Assembly: GCA_000510425.1 (NCBI GenBank)
Contig: AZKM01000025.1
Span: 62,001-126,000 of the forward strand
DNA from: Eubacterium nodatum ATCC 33099
GTDB taxonomy: Bacteria > Bacillota > Clostridia > Peptostreptococcales > Anaerovoracaceae
DNA length: 64,000 bases
Direction: 5' to 3'
The notes beneath the pieces are model-generated. The model did not search any database. It had not been told where the DNA came from and saw nothing but the letters and a program-made list of their open reading frames with translations. Positions within the stretch are counted from its first letter, which is position 1. Each line of letters opens with the position of its first letter. Shown here piece after piece: positions 8,245-16,435 of the stretch. The position numbers and the translations under genes were made by a program.

Positions 8245-8264
8245 AAAACCCTCTTTGTAATATT

Positions 8265-9002
8265 CTACAACATTCTCAGGACTTTTTCCATCACTTTCTG
8301 TTCATCTTTATTTAAATCTCTATGTTTTTTCACATACTCATCAAAAATATCCGGTCGCTGTTTTTTCGTAGTAATTAGAGCCTGCTCAAAGCGCCACAAA
8401 TCTATTTTTTGATGATTTCCGGAAAGCAGAACTTCGGGGACTTTCATTCCCTCATACTCCCTTGGTTTGGTGTATTGCGGAAATTCCAAAAGCCCTGAAT
8501 AAATCGACTCTTCCATTGCTCCGGCTTCACTTTTCAGAACACCCGGAATCAGTCTGGCAAGGCTGTCTATGAGAACCATTGCCGGAAGTTCACCGCCTGT
8601 CATAACATAATCGCCTATGGAAACCTCCTCGGCATCCCAATAGTCCAAAACTCTCTGATCCACCCCTTCATAATGCCCGCATAAAATCACTATTTCACTC
8701 TCACGGGAAAGTTCTTTGAGCTTAGGGAGATCAATGATTTTACCTCGTGGAGACATATATATAACTTTCTTCTTGTTTGCCTCCACTGCCTTCATTGCAT
8801 GAAAAATGGGCTGTGCCATCATCACAAGTCCGGGACCGCCTCCGAAAGAATAGTCATCTGCACTCTTATGCTTGTCCAGGCTATACTCCCTTATGTCAAC
8901 AAAATTGAAATCCAAAAGGTTTTTATCACAGGCTTTGCCCAGGATACTTGAAGTCACAGGTGTAAACATCTCCGGAAAAAGAGTCAAAATATCAAAACGC
9001 AT
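8265..9002 (-). CDS. trmD: tRNA (guanine-N1)-methyltransferase
   Basis: SAM-dependent methylation of G37 in tRNAs with G36, preventing +1 frameshifting. The 245-residue protein starts MRFDILTLFPEMF, typical of TrmD. It has the knot-forming SPOUT signature GGGPGLVMMAQPI at about 54-66, the SAM site ILCGHYEGVDQRV and DYVMTGGELPAM, and SGNHQKIDLWR before the C-terminal helical domain. Its ATG overlaps the rimM stop as ATGA. In most Firmicutes rplS follows trmD; here the HlyD-like division gene follows after 20 bases. Confidence 0.97.
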   Translation of the reverse strand: MRFDILTLFPEMFTPVTSSILGKACDKNLLDFNFVDIREYSLDKHKSADDYSFGGGPGLVMMAQPIFHAMKAVEANKKKVIYMSPRGKIIDLPKLKELSRESEIVILCGHYEGVDQRVLDYWDAEEVSIGDYVMTGGELPAMVLIDSLARLIPGVLKSEAGAMEESIYSGLLEFPQYTKPREYEGMKVPEVLLSGNHQKIDLWRFEQALITTKKQRPDIFDEYVKKHRDLNKDEQKVMEKVLRML

Positions 9003-9493
9003 TATCTCATTCCCTCTATCAATTCTACCCTGATTTTTTTATTTTCAGTGTCAATTTCTTTAATAAATTCTTTTACGGCAGGAATCATAATATTCCTGTC
9101 ATCTGAAAGCTCAACCACATAAAGATCTTGCGGTCTGTCAGTAAGCACATCTTTAACCTTCCCGATGATCTCTCCTCCGTCTTCTACCTCCATTCCGATA
9201 AGGTCTCTGACATAAAATTCATCTTCAGACAGCTCCAATAAATCCTTTTCCGTCATGTAAATTTTCTTACCGACAAGTGCTTCAGCATCGTTTCTGCTGT
9301 CGCATTCCTTTAATTTAAGCATTGTCATTCGTTCTTTGTGCTTAACATTTTTTATGGTAAAAAGTTCGTTATCCAGATAAATAGTCTCAAGCTTCTCAAA
9401 TCTATCATAAAATCCCGAATAACTTTCTATCTTTATTTCTCCGGTTATTCCAAACGGCTTCGTTACTCTTCCAATTAAAATTTTCTTTTCCAT
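9002..9493 (-). CDS. rimM: 16S rRNA processing protein RimM
   Basis: Assembly factor for the 30S head that binds ribosomal protein S19. The 163-residue protein starts MEKKILIGRVTKPFGITGEI, the RimM N-terminal barrel. A PRC-barrel-like C-terminal half contains FYVRDLIGMEV, GKVKDVL and a conserved MIPAVKEFI segment. It overlaps trmD by a stop/start ATGA, so the two are translationally coupled. The 105-base gap upstream, separating it from khpA, holds a 9-bp stem-loop. Confidence 0.95.
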   Translation of the reverse strand: MEKKILIGRVTKPFGITGEIKIESYSGFYDRFEKLETIYLDNELFTIKNVKHKERMTMLKLKECDSRNDAEALVGKKIYMTEKDLLELSEDEFYVRDLIGMEVEDGGEIIGKVKDVLTDRPQDLYVVELSDDRNIMIPAVKEFIKEIDTENKKIRVELIEGMR

Positions 9494-9517
9494 AATCAGT
9501 TCTTTTTAAAATAAGAC

Positions 9518-9552
9518 AGCACATAGACTGCCCTCAGGACACCCTATGTGCT
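9518..9552 (-). other. Stem-loop in the rimM leader
   Basis: AGCACATAG (9518-9526) and CTATGTGCT (9544-9552) are perfect complements around a 17-base loop. It occupies the only sizeable gap in the ylxM-trmD run and ends about 25 bases before the rimM start. No clear T run follows in the transcript direction, so it looks more like an mRNA processing or regulatory structure than a terminator. Confidence 0.5.
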
Positions 9553-9598
9553 TTAATAACATCTAAATCGCATGTTTTCCAGAAAACTCTTCTAAGAA

Positions 9599-9841
9599 CT
9601 ACTCCTCGTCTTCTGAAACTATTTCAACGATTATCTTCTTACTTTGCTTCACAGCAGCAGCTTTGACAACGGTTCTCAGAGCCTTTGCAATTCTACCTTG
9701 CTTACCTATGACCTTACCCATGTCGTCACCTGCAACCTGAAGCTGCAAAATGCTTCCCTGCCGGTCTTCCCTTTCGTTTATTACAATTCGTTCCGGGTGA
9801 TCTACAAGTGATTTTGCAATGGTTTCAACTAATTTAGTCAT
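9599..9841 (-). CDS. khpA: KH-domain RNA-binding protein KhpA (YlqC)
   Basis: An 80-residue single KH domain. The invariant GxxG loop lies in MGKVIGKQGRIAKAL and is followed by the usual VKAAAV helix. In Gram-positives KhpA forms a dimer with KhpB/Jag and binds many RNAs, influencing division and cell length. It sits between rpsP and rimM, its normal location. Start at ATG 9841, 17 bases after rpsP. Confidence 0.95.
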   Translation of the reverse strand: MTKLVETIAKSLVDHPERIVINEREDRQGSILQLQVAGDDMGKVIGKQGRIAKALRTVVKAAAVKQSKKIIVEIVSEDEE

Positions 9842-9858
9842 TGCATACCACCGCTTTC

Positions 9859-10101
9859 TTATTCAATGATACCAGATTTCTTAAATAAATCTTTTACTAC
9901 TTCTGTAGCCTGAGCACCCTTTGCCAACCATTCTTTTGCTTTTTCATCGTTAATCTGAATAACATTAGGTTCTGTCATTGGGTTGAAGTAACCGATTTCT
10001 TCAATAAATTTTCCATCTCTGGCTCTGCGGGAATCTGCCACAACTACTCTGTAAAAAGGCTTCTTGTGGGCTCCCATTCTCTTAAGTCTGATTTTTATCA
10101 T
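9859..10101 (-). CDS. rpsP: 30S ribosomal protein S16
   Basis: An 80-residue S16, a primary assembly protein of the 30S body. It opens [25 protein letters not shown], with the invariant RLKR.G.KK.P.YR pattern, then IGYFNP and a C-terminal helix. The ribosome site is GGAGG before ATG 10101. It follows ffh with a 34-base gap in the conserved ffh-rpsP-khpA order. Confidence 0.98.
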   Translation of the reverse strand: MIKIRLKRMGAHKKPFYRVVVADSRRARDGKFIEEIGYFNPMTEPNVIQINDEKAKEWLAKGAQATEVVKDLFKKSGIIE

Positions 10102-10135
10102 TTTTTATTTCCTCCATATAATAAATAATTTTTAT

Positions 10136-11479
10136 CTAAAATAGTCCCTTTAAGAACCTGTTCTTTTTCAAAGCACCAGGCTTATTGAACTGTTTAAGCA
10201 TCTTCTTTGCATCATCATATCTTTTAATCAGAGTATTGATTTTGCTCACAGGCTGACCACACCCTGCAGAAATTCTCTTTCTTCTACTTGCATTGAGAAT
10301 TCCGGGGTCATTTCTCTCTGCCTTGGTCATGGACTGAATAATGGCCTCATACTGCCTAAATTCTTTTTCGCTTTCCTCAAGATTGACACCCTTCATTTGG
10401 GCATCACTCATTCCCGGGAGCATATCCAAAATCTTGGCTATGCCGCCCATTTTCTTAATCTGACCCATCTGAGTCAAGAAATCATCCAGAGTAAATTGAT
10501 TCTTCTTCAGTCTCTCCAGTTGTTTTTCCGCCTCGGCATCATCGTACTCCCTTTCGGCAGTTTCTATCAGGGAAAGAAGATCTCCCATGCCGAGAATTCT
10601 TTTTGCCATCCTATCGGGATGAAATGCTTCAAGTGCATTGTACTTCTCTCCGGTTCCCAGAAAAAGAATAGGTTTTCCTGTTACTTTTCTTGCAGACAGA
10701 GCAGCTCCTCCCCGAGCATCGCCATCCATCTTGGTCACGATGATCCCATCCACATTCAGCTTCTCATCAAAGCCCTTAGCGGCATTGACTGCATCCTGAC
10801 CGGTCAGGGCATCTACCACCAGTAAAGTCTGATGTGGTTTAACTTTCTCCTTAATGTTTGCAAGTTCTTCCATCAATGTCTCATCAATTTGAAGACGCCC
10901 TGCGGTATCCACAATCAAAACGTTATAGCCCTTTAACTCTGCTTCCTTCTTGGCTGCATTGGCAATCTCAACAGGATCTTTGCTGTTTCTATCTGTAAAA
11001 ACCGGTGTCTTGCAGGCTTTTCCTACCACCTCCAGCTGATCTACCGCCGCAGGTCTGTAAACATCACAGGCAACAAGCATCGGTTTTTTTCCGGACTGTT
11101 TAAGGTAATTTGCCAGTTTTCCGCATGTAGTAGTCTTACCTGTACCCTGAAGGCCTGCCATCATAATAGTGGTAAATCCTGTAGGAGAATAGCTGATTTT
11201 CACTCCGCTTCCACCACCCATAAGCTCAGTAAGCTCAGCGTTTACAATCTTAATTACCTGTTGGGCGGGGGTCAGACTTTTCATCACTTCTTCCCCCAGA
11301 CATTTCTCTTTTACATCTTTGATAAACTCTTTAACAACTTTAAAGTTTACATCTGCCTCTAACAGGGCAAGCTTAACTTCTCTCATCGCCGAGTCAATAT
11401 CACTTTCAGTTAAAACACCTTTGCCTCTTAAATTTTTAAATGTATTTTGTAGCTTTTCCGATAAACTTTCAAATGCCAT
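10136..11479 (-). CDS. ffh: Signal recognition particle protein Ffh (SRP54)
   Basis: The GTPase of the SRP, binding 4.5S/6S RNA and signal sequences of nascent membrane proteins. It has 447 residues. The N domain covers about 1-90. The G domain carries GLQGTGKTTTCGKLA (P-loop, about 108-122), DTAGR, TKMDGDARGG and the terminal GTGEKY closing loop. The methionine-rich M domain (about 300-430) includes DFLTQMGQIKKMGG, MLPGM and the RNA-binding RRKRISAGCG.P helix, close to the usual SRxxRIAxGSG. ylxM lies 50 bases upstream in the same transcript. Confidence 0.98.
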   Translation of the reverse strand: MAFESLSEKLQNTFKNLRGKGVLTESDIDSAMREVKLALLEADVNFKVVKEFIKDVKEKCLGEEVMKSLTPAQQVIKIVNAELTELMGGGSGVKISYSPTGFTTIMMAGLQGTGKTTTCGKLANYLKQSGKKPMLVACDVYRPAAVDQLEVVGKACKTPVFTDRNSKDPVEIANAAKKEAELKGYNVLIVDTAGRLQIDETLMEELANIKEKVKPHQTLLVVDALTGQDAVNAAKGFDEKLNVDGIIVTKMDGDARGGAALSARKVTGKPILFLGTGEKYNALEAFHPDRMAKRILGMGDLLSLIETAEREYDDAEAEKQLERLKKNQFTLDDFLTQMGQIKKMGGIAKILDMLPGMSDAQMKGVNLEESEKEFRQYEAIIQSMTKAERNDPGILNASRRKRISAGCGQPVSKINTLIKRYDDAKKMLKQFNKPGALKKNRFLKGLF

Positions 11480-11528
11480 CTTACAGCCTTTCTTCTTTTC
11501 TGTCCGCCCGAAAGCTTCAAGCTAAGTA

Positions 11529-11888
11529 TTAGATATTGTTCTCCAATTCCTTTATAATTTCTTGCATTTCGCCAAGTTTCTCTTCTAACATTGAATCATC
11601 AATCTTTAGCATCTCTATTTCTGCAATTTTTAAAGTTAAGTCCTTGCAAAACTTACTCATTGCCTCAAGTTTTCTCACCATGCCCAGCTTTTCTTCATAT
11701 CCTGCAAGCTTGCTTTCCGCACTTTTAAGAGAGTCATAAACCGCTGCTCTGGAAACCTCGAACTCCTCTGCAATTTCTGTAAGGGATAAGTTCTCCTCAT
11801 GGTACAGCGCCATAACACTTCTCTTCTTTTCTGTAAGAAGATCGCCGTACAAATCAAACAAAAGGCTTTCCTTTACTATATGATTCAC
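11529..11888 (-). CDS. ylxM: YlxM/UPF0122 DNA-binding-like SRP-associated protein
   Basis: A 119-residue protein with a sigma-70 region 4-like helix-turn-helix, LTEKKRSVMALYHEENLSLTEIAEEFEVSRAAVYDSLK when read in pieces from about 18 to 55, then a helical C-terminus. Family members precede ffh in Firmicutes and stimulate SRP function in some species; a DNA-binding role has also been proposed. The start at ATG 11888 has a GGTGGAG ribosome site. The gene is first in the long minus-strand operon, served by a near-consensus promoter. Confidence 0.93.
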   Translation of the reverse strand: MNHIVKESLLFDLYGDLLTEKKRSVMALYHEENLSLTEIAEEFEVSRAAVYDSLKSAESKLAGYEEKLGMVRKLEAMSKFCKDLTLKIAEIEMLKIDDSMLEEKLGEMQEIIKELENNI

Positions 11889-11914
11889 ACTCCACCCCCT
11901 CTACACGCTTATTT

Positions 11915-11943
11915 AATATATCACGACATAAAACAGGTGTCAA
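11915..11943 (-). promoter_or_regulatory. Sigma-A promoter of the ylxM-ffh operon
   Basis: On the minus strand TTGACA (11943-11938) and TATATT (11920-11915) are separated by exactly 17 bases, about 27 bases before the ylxM start. The -35 box lies inside a palindromic hairpin. Confidence 0.85.
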
Positions 11944-11970
11944 GTTTTTTTACTTAACACCTGTTTTTTT
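11932..11970. terminator. Palindromic terminator overlapping the ylxM -35 box
   Basis: AACAGGTGT (11932-11940) pairs with ACACCTGTT (11957-11965), with an inner AAGT/ACTT stem. Seven T follow on the plus strand and four on the minus strand. With no intact gene upstream, it is probably the terminator of a lost minus-strand gene, and it shares its arm with the ylxM -35 element. Confidence 0.65.
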
Positions 11971-12013
11971 CTATGATTGTCAAACATATATGACAAAGCC
12001 ATCCGGTTAAAAT

Positions 12014-12122
12014 TTAAGCTACATTAATAAAATATTCCTCTACCATTTCATTTGGTGTTTTAAATCCTGTTACTCTTCTTGCTATGTTACAAGCTTTATT
12101 ATTGCCAATCGCCTTTCGCCTA
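12014..12122 (-). pseudogene. Transposase C-terminal fragment
   Basis: The minus strand encodes about 35 residues ending at a TAA at 12014. The segment includes NNKACNIARRVTGFKTPNEM and a short VEEYF tail. The -RRxxGFKTPxE- pattern resembles C-termini of DDE transposases of the IS30 or related families. No start or ribosome site is present, and it breaks up within about 110 bases. It is unrelated in frame to the intact IS30 element nearby. Confidence 0.4.
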
Positions 12123-12149
12123 TATAAAATTCTCGTAATTAACCATGGC

Positions 12150-12245
12150 GATATAGTGAAGCAGCAAACCCATGATGAACTGCTTGTCACTGGCGGGATT
12201 TATGCAGAATTGTATAATTCCCAGTTTGAGGAGGATATTGCTTAG
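12150..12245 (+). pseudogene. ABC exporter C-terminal fragment
   Basis: The plus strand reads IVKQQTHDELLVTGG followed by IYAELYNSQFEEDIA and TAG at 12243-12245. This closely matches the C-terminal tail of ABC-type exporter ATPase subunits (usual form: IVEQGTHEELL...GGFYAELY.SQF). Nothing of the ATPase core precedes it, so it is a remnant of a deleted gene pointing opposite to its neighbours. Confidence 0.6.
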
Positions 12246-12299
12246 AGATGAAACTACATGTCATATAAGTACAAACATGTGAATCACATATATTGTGCA

Positions 12300-12977
12300 T
12301 TAAACAGTTAAGAACCCCATTGCGAGAAAACCGATAATAGACATAATGAATGAGACTCCAACAAGTGGGGCTGATGTCTGAAAATACTCTGCATTTGAAA
12401 CTTGAGTTGATGCTGATGCTAAAATTACCGTATCAGAGTAAATACAGATATGTCCTCCGAAAGCTACCGCAGATATTAATGCACCTGCACATAAGAAAGG
12501 ATTTACACCCAGAGCTTCTGAAAGAGGACCTACAATTGGGAAAGAAATAGCGGCTAACCCCCAAAAGCTACCTGAAGCGAATGACAATAGTCCGATAACC
12601 ACAAATACCGTTACAGGTAAGAGAGCAGGATGAACCGTTTTTAATGCCACCCCAACAACATAGTCAACCAGTCCAAGTTTACCATTTACATCAATAAGTA
12701 CATACGATAGTATTATTATTACTAAAACGGGAAACATATCTTTAAGCCCATTCATTACATTATCAAAATACCCCTTTATTGTCATGAGCTTTTGCGGAAT
12801 ATACATAACGAAGCATAACGCAAGAGCTGCAAATATACCAAGCAACAAATCTTCTGTTTTCACAGTTAAAACCGCTACCAGAAGAATAGGAGCAATAAAG
12901 TTAACAGCCCTACATTCTATGCCGGCAAATTTTAATTCTTCGTTTGGAAGGGCAAGTTCTAAAATGAAGTTAGCCAC
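12300..12977 (-). pseudogene. NhaC-type Na+/H+ antiporter, C-terminal half, truncated by IS30
   Basis: An open frame of about 220 residues with six or so hydrophobic helices, including SFASGSFWGLAAISFPIVGP and GGHICIYSDTVILAS, which match C-terminal parts of NhaC/arginine-ornithine-type antiporters (usually about 450 residues). The frame starts at GTG 12977 inside the left end of the insertion sequence, so its first five residues (MANFI) come from the inverted repeat. The N-terminal half is absent on the far side of the element. The remaining piece lacks half the transport core and is probably non-functional, although it is still open and could be translated from element-derived signals. Confidence 0.7.
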
Positions 12978-14024
12978 CTAAAAGGAATTAGATAACAAAA
13001 AAGCATCTTTAAGCGATATAATTAAGTTGAAACCAAAAATCATATCATATTAAGGAGCTTAAAGATGCAAGAACATTATACACCAAATAATAAACATTTA
13101 ACACTAAAAGAACGTCAATTAATCGAATTATGGACAAGTGAAGGAAAAAGTAATCGCTATATAGCTAAGCTGCTTGGTAAATCCCATCAGACGATAAACA
13201 ATGAAATAAAAAGAGGAATGGTTTTACAGCAGTTGCGCTCCGGTCTTTATAAGCGAGTATACAGGGCAGAATATGCACAAAGAAAATATATTCAGAATAG
13301 AAAAAAGTCTGTAAGACACATTAGATTAGATAAAGAGACATATAAGAGAATTAAATATTATCTTAAGAGACATTATTCCCCTGAGATGATAGTTAACAAA
13401 GGCTATGTAGATGTTCCTGTATCGACCATATACTATTGGATTCACCAAGGATATTTAGGAAGCCAAAGGGACTGTCTGATATATCCACAAAAGCCAAAGA
13501 GAAAAAGACCTGTCAAGAGCGAGAAATTTAGAGGATTTGGAAAAACTATTGATGAACGCCCTGATTATATTAATGAACGAAGTGAAATAGGGCATTTTGA
13601 AATAGATACAGTAATATTGACACGTGAAAAGAATCAATGCCTGCTTACAATGACAGATAGAAAATCAAGATATGAGATAATACGACTAATAAAAGATAAA
13701 ACCGGTAAATCCGTTAATGAAGCATTATCCTCTTTAATCAAAGAGTATGAAGTAAAGTCAATAACAGCAGATAATGGAACTGAATTTGCCAGATTATCCG
13801 ATGTGATCTCCAAAGATAATATTTATTATGCACATCCATATTGTTCGCAAGAAAGAGGAAGCAACGAAAATCACAATCGTCTAATTCGCAGACATTTACC
13901 TAAAGGCTGTAAAAACAGCACCTCAGCTGAGGTGGCAAGAATAGAACTTTGGATAAACAAATATCCTAAAAGAATGTTTAATTATTTGACTCCGGAAATT
14001 ATTTATCATTGTGGCTAACTTCAT
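12964..14024 (+). mobile_element. IS30-family insertion sequence, intact
   Basis: A 1061-bp element bounded by perfect 14-bp terminal inverted repeats: ATGAAGTTAGCCAC at 12964-12977 and its complement at 14011-14024. It carries one full transposase gene whose stop codon lies in the right repeat. Flanking bases (CTAAA left, CTTGC right) show no target duplication, suggesting that a deletion or recombination followed insertion. A promoter-like region and TAAGGAG ribosome site precede the transposase. Confidence 0.85.
13065..14018 (+). CDS. IS30 family transposase
   Basis: A 317-residue DDE transposase. The N-terminal helix-turn-helix (about 11-50) reads HLTLKERQLIELW then NRYIAKLLGKSHQTINNEI, typical of IS30 HTH_38 domains. 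The rve core has the first Asp in HFEIDTV, the second in ITADNGTEF, and the catalytic Glu in SNENHNRLIRRHLPKG. TAAGGAG lies ten bases before ATG 13065. Length and motifs are complete, so it is potentially active. It disrupts an NhaC-type gene. Confidence 0.93.
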   Translation: MQEHYTPNNKHLTLKERQLIELWTSEGKSNRYIAKLLGKSHQTINNEIKRGMVLQQLRSGLYKRVYRAEYAQRKYIQNRKKSVRHIRLDKETYKRIKYYLKRHYSPEMIVNKGYVDVPVSTIYYWIHQGYLGSQRDCLIYPQKPKRKRPVKSEKFRGFGKTIDERPDYINERSEIGHFEIDTVILTREKNQCLLTMTDRKSRYEIIRLIKDKTGKSVNEALSSLIKEYEVKSITADNGTEFARLSDVISKDNIYYAHPYCSQERGSNENHNRLIRRHLPKGCKNSTSAEVARIELWINKYPKRMFNYLTPEIIYHCG

Positions 14025-14084
14025 CTTGCAATATGCCATGTGTTTACCAAAAAGTATGAAGTGGGTTTATTGAACAGTCACTAG

Positions 14085-14876
14085 CTATTTTATTATTCCA
14101 TACATTTTGTAAATAGCTCGACGTTTACCATCTATAAAATAGTTTGTACATTCTCGTCCAAAAAATTCGCCTGTCAATTCATATCCTTTCTCAGCATACT
14201 CAAAAATTATCTTAAGCATATTCATTACATTATCTGTTTCTAGGACATTTGTAATTATTGATTTTGGTGCTGAAAATGAAATCATTTCCTTTGGGACATC
14301 ATCAGGATTTATTTTTATAGAGTTGTTGAACCCTACATAGTGTTTCAAATTTATCTTATTGTTCTCAATTTTTATCCTGAAAGATATGGACACATTTCCC
14401 CAATCAAACTTTCCAAGAGAAAATCCTGCTTTCATGTAATCCGCAAAATGTATTCCACTTTCCATATACCCCGGAAATTTATACTCTATAGGCATTTTTC
14501 CAATATAGCATTTATATAAATTTCGCATTTCCTCTTGGTATTTATCATCCCATTTTTGCAAGGTATACAGATAATCAAGCCGTTCTTTAATCTCGTTAAT
14601 CAATTCTTTTTTTCTCGATCCAATTACCCTACCTATTCTGTCAAGTGGAAGATTATTAATAATTTCTTTTATTTCTTTTATAGATAATCCCATGCTTCTG
14701 TAGAATAGGATGTCCGTCAATCGAACGGTATCGTCAGAAGAATAATACCAATATCCGTTTTCCGCACTTTGTTTAGGATGTAAAAGTCCCTCATTTGCAT
14801 AATATCTCACTGTGTCAGGTGAAATTCCGATAGCATTGGACAGTTCGCCTACAGTTAATCCTGTTTCTGCTGACAT
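14085..14876 (-). CDS. MerR family transcriptional regulator
   Basis: 263 residues. The N-terminal winged helix, TVGELSNAIGISPDTVRYYA then NEGLLHPKQSAENGYWYYS, is diagnostic of MerR. A dimerisation helix follows (MGLSIKEIKEIINNLP). Residues from about 120 to 263 form a separate effector domain, reminiscent of GyrI-like or multidrug-binding modules but with no motif I can name. There is no metal-binding cysteine set, so a metal sensor is unlikely. No obvious target gene adjoins it; the IS30 element lies downstream and a gene-poor stretch upstream, which suggests that its regulon partner was lost. Confidence 0.88.
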   Translation of the reverse strand: MSAETGLTVGELSNAIGISPDTVRYYANEGLLHPKQSAENGYWYYSSDDTVRLTDILFYRSMGLSIKEIKEIINNLPLDRIGRVIGSRKKELINEIKERLDYLYTLQKWDDKYQEEMRNLYKCYIGKMPIEYKFPGYMESGIHFADYMKAGFSLGKFDWGNVSISFRIKIENNKINLKHYVGFNNSIKINPDDVPKEMISFSAPKSIITNVLETDNVMNMLKIIFEYAEKGYELTGEFFGRECTNYFIDGKRRAIYKMYGIIK

Positions 14877-15312
14877 AAATACTCCTACATCAATTTATGA
14901 AAAATTACTGTAAATTTAAGAACATTATAACATTTTTTTAGCAAGTTGCAACAATAACCAGCTAATCATATGATCATATAAAAAATTTAGATAATAATGG
15001 GGTAGGGGATTTATCTACAATATGAAACGGTTAAAATCTCGCATCAAAAAAATACTACAGCTAAAATGATATTAGGATTTTTATCAAAATTATAGGTACT
15101 ATTACACGAGCAGTGTACAATAGATCTATTGCTGTTGTTTGATAATATCGTTCGTAATTGTTCTTAAGCCTTATGTTCTGTACACTTGTCCGAATTCAAA
15201 TTCCTCATGCCTATGATACCTACATTTCTTTCTCAGCAACTCTATATCCTTTTCCGTAAGCTGATTCAGATGACTTCCTATTTTTTTAAGTTTTTGTCAC
15301 ATATGTATTATA
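14877..15312. other. Gene-poor stretch with one decayed ORF fragment
   Basis: 436 bases without a convincing gene. On the minus strand, 15171-15297 reads about 41 residues without an ATG, including LTEKDIELLRKKCRYHRHEE and FEFGQVYRT before a TAA. It is preceded by a stop and has no ribosome site, so it looks like the tail of a lost gene of unknown family. Nothing else is recognisable. Confidence 0.4.
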
Positions 15313-16350
15313 TCAGTGTCTAACAGGTGCCATATATGTAACCGTAAAGCTCTGATTTTCTGACATTAAGGATTTGAGCTGTTCGATTTCAGTAAGTTTA
15401 CTTTTTTCTCCTGTAAGTTTGCTCTTTATCATTTTGGAAACGGACTCACCCAAAAGCTCTGACAAAAACCCTTTCTTATCATCATACTCAAACTCTTCAA
15501 ATTCTGCATTTCCCAGGCTGTATCTATCTTTCATATCAGACCTTGCCTCGCCTAAAGTTGCAATTTCGTCCACAAGCTTATGGTTCTTAGCCTGTTTTGC
15601 CGAATAGATTCTACCATCTGCAATCTTTCTGACTTTCGATCTGCTAAGTTTTCGTCCCTCTGCGACTATTCCGACAAATTGGTCATAAGCTTCGTCCACA
15701 AGGGACTGAAGTATCTTTTTCTGCTCACCGGTCATATCATCGGTCATATTCCCCATGGCCTTATTGCGCCCTGATGTTATGGTGACCGTTTTGACTCCCA
15801 TCTTATTCAAAAAATCTTTTATATTATACATTGTTCCCATAGTAACGCCAATGGAACCTGTCCAGCAATTTCTGTTTATCATAATCCTGTCGCAGGGTGC
15901 AGAGATATAATAACCCCCTGAAGTTGCCTGAGTTGCCATATATGAATAAACAGGTCTTCTTGTCTTTTTCTGATAATCTTTAATGGCAAGATAAAGCTCA
16001 TCAGAGGCATATACACTTCCACCGGGAGTATCTACAATCAACATCAAACCCTTGTTTCTCTTATCATCTTTCATATCTGCAATTCTGTCCAGCAACCACC
16101 GGTGATGATATGTGGAACTTGAAAGAACAGAATCGGATTCAGTTTCACTAATAGTTCCGCTGATATTCAGCTGTCCGATGTAGTCATGAGTCATGGATAT
16201 CTTATCGTCTTTGCCTATTATATTTGAGCCGCTTTTTGCCAAAGTTAACTTAATCAAAACTGAAATTAAAATTATTGCCAGAAGCACTATTAAGAAAATC
16301 TTAAAACCCTTATGCTTATTAAACATTACACTAAATTTATTTAGTCCCAT
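15313..16350 (-). CDS. sppA: SppA-type signal peptide peptidase (S49 family)
   Basis: A 345-residue membrane-anchored serine protease that degrades cleaved signal peptides. One N-terminal helix (about 17-37) anchors an extracytoplasmic S49 domain. The Ser-Lys dyad is visible: Ser144 in ATQATSGGYYIS and Lys197 in TSGRNKAMGN. Other blocks are IVDTPGGSVYASDEL and WTGSIGV. The length fits the half-size Gram-positive SppA, which forms an octameric ring. It is the last gene in the minus-strand surface-polymer run, after the LCP protein with an 85-base gap, so it may be a passenger rather than part of polymer synthesis. Confidence 0.93.
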   Translation of the reverse strand: MGLNKFSVMFNKHKGFKIFLIVLLAIILISVLIKLTLAKSGSNIIGKDDKISMTHDYIGQLNISGTISETESDSVLSSSTYHHRWLLDRIADMKDDKRNKGLMLIVDTPGGSVYASDELYLAIKDYQKKTRRPVYSYMATQATSGGYYISAPCDRIMINRNCWTGSIGVTMGTMYNIKDFLNKMGVKTVTITSGRNKAMGNMTDDMTGEQKKILQSLVDEAYDQFVGIVAEGRKLSRSKVRKIADGRIYSAKQAKNHKLVDEIATLGEARSDMKDRYSLGNAEFEEFEYDDKKGFLSELLGESVSKMIKSKLTGEKSKLTEIEQLKSLMSENQSFTVTYMAPVRH

Positions 16351-16435
16351 TACTATTTCCCTATATCAATTATATCAACTTCATCTTATCTTCAGGAGGT
16401 TCTCAGACAACTCTTATTTCTATTTGTATGCTGTA

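Noticed and set aside
15022..15069. Fifteen-residue basic peptide frame (MKRLKSRIKKILQLK)
   Set aside because: Only a loose GGGG upstream, no downstream gene it could lead into, and similar frames arise by chance in AT-rich DNA.
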